A DNA stretch of 64,000 bases from Larus michahellis (lineage: Eukaryota; Chordata; Aves; Charadriiformes; Laridae). The translations under genes and the position numbers were made by a program. Under the pieces are notes generated by a model. The model ran no database searches. It was not told the origin of the DNA and worked only from the letters and a program-made list of their open reading frames with translations. Shown one piece after another: positions 52,401 to 64,000 of this stretch (position 1 is the first letter of the stretch; each line of letters begins with the position of its first letter). Location of the stretch: positions 18,077,378 to 18,141,377 of the forward strand of contig NC_133906.1 of NCBI RefSeq assembly GCF_964199755.1. Reading direction: 5' to 3'.

Positions 52401-55203
52401 TATATGAGTTGGCTTAGCAGACAGGACTACGAGTGTTTTAGAGAGTTGAGCTGCAGAAAGGCTACATGGGCTTTTGTGGAAGTTGAACTCCAGAGGAAGA
52501 ACCAGGGAGGAGATGCGAAGGGTAAGCCTGGAGCGTCTCAGTCTGAAGGCTGCAGTCACATTTCTCTGTGCTTTTCTGTCACTTGTTTACCTTCACGTCA
52601 ACCCACCCAGTCATTTAAAGGTTACAAATGATAGGAAAGATGCATGGAGTCTGCAGCTCTGCTGGACTCAGTCTGGTGAGCTCGCTAGCAAGGGTTTGAG
52701 AGAAGTGTGGGCTGTGATGTGCTTTGGAAATAGGACTGTTCACGGCTTTCTCTTGCTGGCAGTTGATTGTGCAATCTCTGCTTCTGTAGTCTTCAGAATA
52801 AATTATTTTGGTGACTTCCCTTCCCAAGAATGAGCACTGAGACTTGTTTCCTGCCTTTGCAGGTAATGGGAGTGCCTTGGTGAGGCTCCTTCAGGAGGAA
52901 AACTTCAGGCTTGAGCTGATAAACTCTTACAGCGAGAAAGAGCTGCAGAGCTTTCTGACACAGTGCAGCATCCCCTGGGAGGCTTCAGCTACAAAGGTAA
53001 TGGCTTGCTTGCCCACATACAAGCCTGCAGGAGTGGAGCTGTTCTTCACTGTCTTTCCCTCATTCACGCTTGCCATCCTAGATAATTAACTTCTCATCTG
53101 ACTGCACTAAAGGCAGGGGTGGGTTAGAAGTGAGTGCCTGCAGATTATAGGATAACTTACACATGGTGAAATGAAGTGAACCTTTGTGGGCTAGCAGAAA
53201 GGAAGCCTGTAATTACCTTGTCACAGGCTCACCATGGTGTAATTGCTTGTCATCCTTATGGTGCTGAGTGGGGGATTAGGAAGTTACTGGATGAAGTGCA
53301 AATTAGGATTTGGGAAATTTCCCTGCAGCCTTCTCCCTTTCTGGAGGAGTCCATTTATTTTAGCCTCTTACTGACTTTGCCTGGGGCGTATCTTTCCTAG
53401 GACCAGCTCTGCTACTCCCTCCTTGCTCTCTATGAGTTTGTACAGAATGGGACAAGTGTCACGCAAGTCTCTGCTCATCACACAGGAGGGAAAATCTACA
53501 AAGTGTGTCCACATCAGGTAAGGAAGACTGGAGTCAGCAATGCTTTTTCTTACCTAGCTTTTCACTGTTATCTGACTTACCAGTGTGGAATTCCCTTATT
53601 AAATAGAAGGAATGGAGTGGGCCTCTGAGCATTGGGAATGAAACACACTGCCTCAGGGAGTTGGAGTATGAGCAGTCTTGCAGGAGATTTCAGGATCAAC
53701 TAGTGATCTGAAGCCTGATTTTGATCTCGCTGCTGAGGTGGAGCTGAAAATCACCTCTTCCTGAACAAGATAAAGTGAATGTCTATGAGGAGGAAACAGA
53801 ATATCTTTAGAGAAAGTAACTCTCTGGTTACCGTATTGCTGGAATACCTGAAAGGAAGCTTAATTTTTTAAGACTATTTTTTTTTTTCCATAAGTTTTCA
53901 GTTTTATTGTGCTGTTTGGTGATAATCCTTTTCTTGTCAGGTTGTGTGTGGCTCAAAGTACATAGTAAGAGGAGAAAATGCGCGGGATCACGTGGACTTG
54001 CTGGTTTCCTCACGTCACTGGCCTCCAGTGTATGTTGTTGATACAGCCTCGTCAGTGGCGCTGTGTGCAGACGTCTGCTGTCCTGGCCTGACTTCCCAGA
54101 TGTGGGGGAAAAACCAGGGCTGCTTCTCGGACCCCATGGATCCTCCAACGGTTAGTTGTGTTCACCTTTGCACTCTGCTATGCCAGTCCAATATGGAAAA
54201 GTTTCAAGTGAGATTTAAAATTTAAAAAATGTATGTAACCTGCATTGTGCCTCAAGATGATTTGAGGAGGTAAGTGTCTCCTGGCTCACGGCTTTGCCAG
54301 TGCGTAGCTTCTGAGCGTAGCGGAAAGCGTTACCTGTTGCTTGGGGCATTGTATTAGATTCGTGCTCCTTAATAGGAAGAGCTGTGCTGGAAGTGCATTG
54401 TAACGGTTCAAATCATGAACTCCGGAGCGTGTCGCTTATTTTGACACAGCAACTCGCTTCTCTCAAACTACTGCTATTACTTGAGAAATGGGAGAAGAAG
54501 AGGGTTGCTAGTGCCTTGGGATTATCTCTGAGGGCATACGGGTGAGGAGGGAGTGTACAGAACCACCGTAGTGGCATTTAGGGGAAGCCTGAATCACTTA
54601 GCCTTCCCTCTGTCCTGGGTCATGGTGCTGGTTGGAGTTCAGCAGAATGGTAGTTTTGTCTTGTTCTCCTCAGCTGTGGGGAAGTTGCTTCTTGTTCTAC
54701 CTGGTCCGTGTCTGTCTCTCCCTCTCTCTCAGTACGTGTCCTGCCCTGAACTGCTAGACCAGCACTACAGCGTAGACGTGACTGTGGCTGAGCACTCTGT
54801 TCAGCACCCAATCACCAAGTCGTCGACACGCCGAATTGTTCACACGGGTTCAGAGCAGAACAGCCACCGAGACCCAACGGCTCAGCATCACTGCATCTCC
54901 CTGTGCCGAGAGCTGGAGCCTTACAGTGCCATCATCGCTGCTATCAACGACAGCAAAACTAGCAACATCCGCCAAAGGCCCATCACCTTCGAGAACGCCA
55001 CGCACTATTACCTCTACAACCGCCTCATGGACTTCCTCACCAGCAGGGAAATTGTGAATCGGCAGATCCAGGAGATCGTACAGAGCTGCCAGCCTGGGGA
55101 GGTGGTAATTCGCGATGCTCTCTACCGGCTGGGAGTGGCCCAGATTAAAACAGAAACGGAAGAGGATGAAGAGGGGAAGCAAGAGGATGATAGAGGTTGC
55201 TGA
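37317..55203 (+). CDS. HMGXB3: HMG-box containing protein 3 (19 coding exons, 1316 residues)
   Basis: Coding exons: 37317-37462, 37882-38056, 38510-39073, 39724-39822, 41373-41504, 43571-43983, 44344-44519, 44816-44913, 45432-45530, 46013-46162, 47855-48156, 49622-49749, 50379-50510, 50783-50967, 51564-51783, 52863-52996, 53401-53517, 53941-54150, 54733-55203. All introns are GT-AG and all phases agree (3951 bases with stop). Residues 1-20 are acidic and a Lys run follows at 30-34. An HMG box lies at about 46-107 (KKPRSAYLLYYYDIYLK onward). Four-cysteine modules lie at 340-361 and 647-668. A disordered Ser/Pro-rich region lies between them. A long conserved C-terminal region of unknown fold covers about 685-1200. 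The protein is probably nuclear and DNA-binding; its exact role is not established. The start at 37317 has G at -3 and +4 (strong context). The length is in the range of mammalian forms. Confidence 0.95.
37882..38056 (+). CDS. HMGXB3: HMGXB3 coding exon 2: HMG box
   Basis: Encodes residues 49-107. It carries most of the HMG box, including SAYLLYYYDIYLKVQQ, then ISESWRLLSVAEKSYYLEKA. These are the helix 1 to helix 3 positions, with the conserved Trp (W87 region) and Tyr residues. Enters in phase 2 and leaves in phase 0 at CCG|GTAAGT. Confidence 0.96.
38510..39073 (+). CDS. HMGXB3: HMGXB3 coding exon 3: large low-complexity exon
   Basis: 564 bases, phase 0 at both ends, residues 108-295. It opens with a conserved-looking piece (TAVVPDIPGFRKILPRSDY) and continues as acidic, Ser/Val-rich sequence that is probably disordered. 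The frame is open upstream into the intron, but the acceptor CCAACAG at 38509 sets the start. Confidence 0.9.
39724..39822 (+). CDS. HMGXB3: HMGXB3 coding exon 4
   Basis: 99 bases, phase 0 to phase 0, residues 296-328. Ser-rich start, then FIMLPLPAHSVVENP. Acceptor ATTTTAG and donor TTG|GTAAGA. Confidence 0.9.
41373..41504 (+). CDS. HMGXB3: HMGXB3 coding exon 5: first four-Cys zinc module
   Basis: 132 bases, phase 0 to phase 0, residues 329-372. Cysteines 340, 345, 358 and 361 form CX4C-X12-CX2C, a zinc-ribbon-like arrangement, with the motif RHKPPKCPTCG. The sequence is strikingly like the module in the exon at 46013. Confidence 0.94.
43571..43983 (+). CDS. HMGXB3: HMGXB3 coding exon 6: disordered linker
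   Basis: 413 bases, residues 373-509 plus two bases. Lys/Ser-rich at first, then SSEAVSQLLNAVP and EWEEVIISEAH, and Ser/Pro-rich after that. Donor ATGGG|GTGAGT style site at 43983/43984. Confidence 0.9.
44344..44519 (+). CDS. HMGXB3: HMGXB3 coding exon 7: basic linker
   Basis: 176 bases, about residues 510-568. Contains SLLAAARPMRAILPAPASVG, a basic conserved-looking patch. Enters in phase 2 and leaves after one base of the next codon. Confidence 0.9.
44816..44913 (+). CDS. HMGXB3: HMGXB3 coding exon 8
   Basis: 98 bases, residues to 601. Contains GLKPSTLKQLGQSILQP. Acceptor TTCAAG and donor AAG|GTTTGT. Confidence 0.88.
45432..45530 (+). CDS. HMGXB3: HMGXB3 coding exon 9
   Basis: 99 bases, phase 0 to phase 0, residues 602-634. 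Contains QVKVVEVKPDIFPSYKYSCT, which leads into the second zinc module. Confidence 0.9.
46013..46162 (+). CDS. HMGXB3: HMGXB3 coding exon 10: second four-Cys zinc module
   Basis: 150 bases, phase 0 to phase 0, residues 635-684. Cysteines 647, 652, 665 and 668 repeat the CX4C-X12-CX2C spacing of the first module. It shares RG-G-C-NP-CS, then T-RHKP--CP-CG, with the exon at 41373. The two exons therefore look like an internal duplication. Confidence 0.95.
46813..46984. repeat. Two T(n)A(n) palindromes in one HMGXB3 intron
   Basis: T10A10 at 46813-46832 and a 28-bp perfect palindrome with 14-bp arms (TTTGG, T9, A9, CCAAA) at 46957-46984. They lie 124 bp apart in the intron after the exon ending at 46162. 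Both could extrude as hairpins or be read-through of reversed homopolymers. Confidence 0.85.
47855..48156 (+). CDS. HMGXB3: HMGXB3 coding exon 11: start of conserved C-terminal half
   Basis: 302 bases, residues 685-785. Helical stretch (QKEIQRQSTLQLLRKVMQIP), then ELNSSRLILSNVSEETVTIE, then a CXXC (CLLC) near the end. Acceptor TTTCTAG and donor AA|GTAAGA. Confidence 0.93.
49622..49749 (+). CDS. HMGXB3: HMGXB3 coding exon 12
   Basis: 128 bases. Contains QECWLLTANRLQVVTAQVKV followed by the C-X4-C of CLNPQC, which pairs with the CXXC of the preceding exon in a likely metal-binding unit. Confidence 0.92.
50379..50510 (+). CDS. HMGXB3: HMGXB3 coding exon 13
   Basis: 132 bases, residues to 871. 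Contains LFNVGNKLLVSLDLLFTIRN and a conserved-looking helix. Donor ACTG|GTGGGT is a weaker but usable site. Confidence 0.9.
50783..50967 (+). CDS. HMGXB3: HMGXB3 coding exon 14
   Basis: 185 bases, residues to 933. Contains LLCNGYWAFECLTVRDYND followed by MICGICG, a CXXC that may bind metal. Leaves in phase 0. Confidence 0.93.
51564..51783 (+). CDS. HMGXB3: HMGXB3 coding exon 15
   Basis: 220 bases, residues 934-1006. Contains VNVEDFWSTMETEVIEQMAF and PITKFDASIVAPFFPPLMRG. Enters in phase 0 and leaves after one base. Confidence 0.92.
52863..52996 (+). CDS. HMGXB3: HMGXB3 coding exon 16
   Basis: 134 bases, residues to 1051. Contains LVRLLQEENFRLELINSYS. Acceptor TTTGCAG at 52862. Confidence 0.9.
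53401..53517 (+). CDS. HMGXB3: HMGXB3 coding exon 17
   Basis: 117 bases, phase 0 to phase 0, residues 1052-1090. Ends with HHTGGKIYKVCPHQ. The H/C residues 1077-1089 begin the most conserved-looking block of the C-terminal half. Confidence 0.93.
53941..54150 (+). CDS. HMGXB3: HMGXB3 coding exon 18
   Basis: 210 bases, phase 0 to phase 0, residues 1091-1160. Contains VVCGSKYIVRG and ENARDHVDLL, then PPVYVVDTASS with D1124 at the end of a predicted strand, then a Cys-rich piece (CADVCC). Confidence 0.94.
54733..55203 (+). CDS. HMGXB3: HMGXB3 last coding exon
   Basis: 471 bases including TGA at 55201-55203, residues 1161-1316. Contains YVSCPELLDQHYSVDVTVAE, then NATHYYLYNRLMDFLTSREI and QEIVQSCQPGEVVIRD, and an acidic Glu/Asp tail. 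The frame is open for 60 more codons upstream, but the acceptor TCTCTCAG at 54732 sets the start. Confidence 0.94.
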   Translation, partial: YVSCPELLDQHYSVDVTVAEHSVQHPITKSSTRRIVHTGSEQNSHRDPTAQHHCISLCRELEPYSAIIAAINDSKTSNIRQRPITFENATHYYLYNRLMDFLTSREIVNRQIQEIVQSCQPGEVVIRDALYRLGVAQIKTETEEDEEGKQEDDRGC

Positions 55204-56800
55204 GTAACAAAGCAGCTTGTTGGTTTCTCTCTCTGGTCGTGTGGGTGGCTGGGCTGGGCCAGCTTCTGCAAGGTTTGGGCAGCTGTCTGGCTTGAGAGTT
55301 TATTTTTACAGGTTGGAGTTGTGATGCCGGTGGCTTTGACTGCTATTAATGACCAAAGAGCTGTGTGCTTCCAGAGTGTCACGATAGCTGTTGCGAGCAT
55401 GGGTCTGTCACCCCCCCTTGCTGAAGGCTGCAGCTGCCTCCTGAGGTGTGCGATGGACCCACTGCTCGGTGGTGTGAAATGTTTCCCTCCCTGCAGCTGG
55501 CAAGTAGAGAAGGGAGAGGCATTTCTGGTAGTGGGGAGTACGCACGGTCAAATGCACAGGTTTTTTTTTTAATGCCGAATCTTGCTTACTGACTTCTTTG
55601 TGCATATTGGTGGCAGGGCTGGGGGTGTGGGAGCAAGCACGAAAGGTGGACAGCTAATAAGATTCCCCCAAAACATTCTGAATAGATTAGGACACTGACT
55701 CCTGCTTGGAAATCTTGCAGAGCTCTCGTGCGTTAGCTGTAAGGAGTCTTTAGTCGAACAGGAGCCATGCAGCTTTAACATGCTGTAGCTGGGGAGCTTC
55801 CCTGGAGGCTGCACTCCTGGGTCCAGGATTGTGGGTGCTCTGGCTCCAGAAAGTTTTCTAGAATTGTTTGTCCCTTCACATAAGCACTAATAATTTAGAA
55901 GCTGAAACATACAGTGAGTGAAAAGTGTTCTGTATGTTAAGGTAAGAATTGACCGGGCGAGCCCCAAGGGAACCAGGCTCGTTGGAGGGCTGTATGAGCA
56001 CTGTGTAAGGTGGTGGCTGTGGAAAGGGGAAGGACACTCAAAATGTCTCTGCTGTCCTCCCAGACACTTTTTTTTTGTTTTTTTCCCCTTTTTTTAAGCA
56101 GTTTGATTCTATTCAAGGACTTGAGTCGTCCTCTCCTTAGAACAGAATCACAAAAACTGTCTGTGGGATCAAGAAGAAATGATGAAAGCAGCGTCACCAG
56201 GGTGAGCAGGGCTCGGTATTCCTCCCCCAGAGGGGACGCTGGGAGAGCTGCAGCCATGTGTGCAGTCTCAGCACTCTGACAGGTGTCATATTTGCCCTGC
56301 TCGTGTCCGCACAGCGCTGTGTGGGCTAGAGAAGTCTCATGCTGCCCAAGTTGCTTTATCAGCTTCAGTCGGCCCGAGACCTCTGCCCCTACAGCGTGTC
56401 TGAAGAACACCTGGGGCTGCGGTTGTAAAGCTGTGCGTGTTGTCTGCTGCCAGCTCCCTGCTGCTGGTGATGACGGTGGATGGATGTTTGCTGTGACCCG
56501 CAGAGGAGAGGAGGGGGATGCCGGACTGCTAAGTTGCCATCCAGGGAGTTTATTTTGTTGGAGTGAGCAGTGGGGAAGATTCAGAGGCTTGAGGTGTGGT
56601 TGAAAACTCCCTTCTGTGAAGGGGAACCTATTGAGTACCGTACTGTTAAAGTAAATGTATTAAGTCTGAGCAAATGCAGTAATTATGGCTTGGGGTTTTT
56701 CTGTTAAGAACATTAACTTATTATAAGAGACATTAGTGACTTTTTTCAGTCAGTGATAAAGTTTAATAAATTATCTCCAATTTTGGGGGTGAAACTGTGG
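55204..56800 (+). other. HMGXB3: HMGXB3 3' UTR (approximate)
   Basis: From the stop codon to just past AATAAA at 56765-56770, which would give a 3' UTR of about 1.6 kb. No canonical hexamer was seen earlier. An ATTAAA at 57061 is an alternative. Frames in this stretch carry no domain. Confidence 0.5.
56765..56770 (+). other. Candidate polyadenylation signal for HMGXB3
   Basis: First canonical AATAAA after the stop codon, in AT-rich context, with a T/G-rich stretch about 15-50 bases downstream. Confidence 0.5.
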
Positions 56801-57369
56801 CCAACTGACTTTGTTTCTTGTGTACAAGACCTGGAGGACTGCAGTGGGAAAGGGCACAAGCACCAGGTGGATGTACATCACGATTCCAGTCTGCGCTGCC
56901 ATGGTGGTGGGGAGAAGCCTGGTGTTCTCAGAGGCAAGCTGTTGCGAGAGCAGCAGCTCAAGACATTGCTTGGGCCACCTCACCAGAGCGTCAGGTACTG
57001 TCCTGCTGCCACATGCCTGTCTCAAACGCAGTGACCGTTGTCAGATGTCCCATCATAACGATTAAAATTACGCCCCTGTTACATGTATGCATAGCAACTA
57101 CTTCATTTTTCCCAATTACAGACAGGCCAGCCTGAGCAAAGTGCTTTAAAACCCTGATTTTAATAATTATTTTTTTTTGTATTACACAAGATTGAATGGT
57201 TTTGAGAACTAGTAATGAGAAGTTTGAAGAACTGGAGCAGAGTTGCAGGGTGTGAGAGGATGGGCCACTGCGTCACCCGTGCTCTGATCCGATCCCCTCC
57301 GAGAGCAGTCCTTAAACTCCTGGAAGAGACTTGTTTTGTTAAACGTCTTACTTTATAATGCTGACAGAT

Positions 57370-58661
57370 AGAAATACGTTAGCTTTTTATTTAGTAAGAA
57401 GGAATGAATCACTTGGTGTTAGCATAAAACCAGATTTAACATAATCAGAAATGGCCCACAATGTACGGCTCACAGTATGGCAAAGGCCACCTGCCCTAGG
57501 TGACAGTAGTTCTGTCTCGCTGCGGTTTGCCTCAGCCCTGTCAGTGTTTGTACCTGGAATACTGATCCTTCACCCACCGAGGCAGGTGAAGCTACGAAGG
57601 TTCATTAGCTGCTTCTGCTAGCTAGGCAGGACCGGGTGGCTGTGGCAGTAGGAAGCCTGAACGAGAGCTAGATGAGAAACGAGTTGAAGGGCATTCGGCC
57701 CTAGCTTATGAGAAAAAATTACCTTAGCGGTACTGTTAAAATACACTCAGGAAAATATGTACAAGAGTGTATCTGTCATCAGGACAAAGGCAGTGATTGC
57801 TACACGTTTAATAGTTCAGAAGTTTTGTAGGATATGTGTTATGTTGATCTTTTTGAGATCTGTTTAAGCTGCCATTCTTTCCTGGATTGGGGTTGTGTGT
57901 TCGGTGCTCACGTGGAAGAGCACCCGTTTCCTCTGTATTTTACCTGAGAAATAACTGCCCCTCTGTCCTGCTACCGTGGCGCAAGTTCACATAACCCTGC
58001 GGTTGTCTCCTTGGCTCGCTTCACGCAAACAACCCCTGCAGAAGCATCAGCTGCAGAGAGGTAGATTGCATAAGGAAATGTAGGGGTTAATGCGTATTTA
58101 ATGCTAAGTAGAGGCTTTACCTTTATCTACACGCTCACTCTGCATCATCCAGGGTCAGACTGACAAAGGGAAGAGAGCAGGGCCACCAAGAAAGAGTTGC
58201 TGCTGCTGGTGCACGGAGCAGTTCCAGCTTCAGGACTTTAATTTCAAGGTGTGCTCATAAAACACGGGGGCTCAGTCATGTGAGTGACTTTTGGAAATGT
58301 CTTACTTGGCTGCAACTTGTATTTTAAAAAAAACTACAAAAAAGCAAACACCCCACAGCCTCCTCCTGGGGGCGGGGAGGGCAGGTGACAGGGACCTCTC
58401 TGTACCTTGCAGAAATGGAGCGTGTTATCATCCTAACAACTCTATGCTACACTTGAGATAGGACTTTAGGGACCCCATGGTGAGTCTTGGTTTTGAGTCA
58501 CTCCAGCACCATCCTTTCAGCGGGGGAGTTGGTAACACTCATACTTCAGAAAGCACAGGGAGCAGAGCCAAAGCAGAAGGCGTCTGTGTCCTAGGGCAGA
58601 GCAGGCCCGTGCGCTCTGCAGAGCCAGGAGGACAGGGATCACCCCGGGGCGACGGTACCAG
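57370..58661 (-). other. CSF1R: CSF1R 3' UTR (approximate)
   Basis: From the TAG of CSF1R down to about 20 bases past a minus-strand AATAAA (57386-57391), giving about 1.3 kb. No coding exon of either gene is visible here. The interval between this end and the HMGXB3 poly(A) signal is about 600 bp. Confidence 0.45.
57386..57391 (-). other. Candidate polyadenylation signal for CSF1R
   Basis: TTTATT on the plus strand, AATAAA on the minus strand, 1.27 kb after the CSF1R stop. Confidence 0.45.

Positions 58662-64000
<5,339 letters not shown>

Overview
The window is nuclear DNA from a bird; the species cannot be fixed from the sequence. The evidence is repeated CR1 LINE tails ending in ATTCTATG-like octamers, a Y2-subfamily neuropeptide Y receptor of the Y7 type, and an HMGXB3-CSF1R gene pair, an arrangement found on chicken chromosome 13 and human 5q32. 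All coding genes are of vertebrate type, with GT-AG introns.

Layout: 1-14 kb is GC-rich and has no gene that I recognise; a probable degraded LTR-type repeat lies near 2.3-2.8 kb. About 14.0-15.1 kb is a composite repeat: LTR-like sequence, a short degenerate tandem array and a nested antisense CR1. At 15.8-17.0 kb is a single-coding-exon G-protein-coupled receptor, called NPY7R (387 residues), with a splice acceptor just upstream and a poly(A) signal downstream. From 17.1 to 36.2 kb is a gene-poor, AT-richer stretch with two younger CR1 copies (24.8 and 29.5 kb), two old antisense CR1 copies (22.5 and 25.6 kb) and several AT-rich blocks that may be regulatory.

A CpG island at 36.2-36.9 kb starts HMGXB3 on the plus strand. 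Its 19 coding exons run from 37317 to 55203 and join in frame to give 1316 residues: an HMG box, two near-identical four-cysteine zinc modules on separate phase-0 exons, and a long conserved C-terminal half. On the opposite strand the 3' ten coding exons of CSF1R run from 63652 down to 58662. They encode the kinase domain from the glycine loop through the split kinase insert to the C-terminal tail. The extracellular, membrane and juxtamembrane exons lie beyond the right edge. HMGXB3 and CSF1R converge, with stop codons 3.46 kb apart.

The three genes have separate jobs. NPY7R is a peptide-hormone receptor, HMGXB3 a probable nuclear DNA-binding protein, and CSF1R the receptor tyrosine kinase of the macrophage lineage (CSF1/IL34). 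The most notable observations are the duplicated zinc module in HMGXB3, an in-frame upstream ATG in HMGXB3 exon 1 that would add a presequence-like N-terminus, and a possible transposase origin for the HMGXB3 C-terminal half. No new multi-gene system was found.
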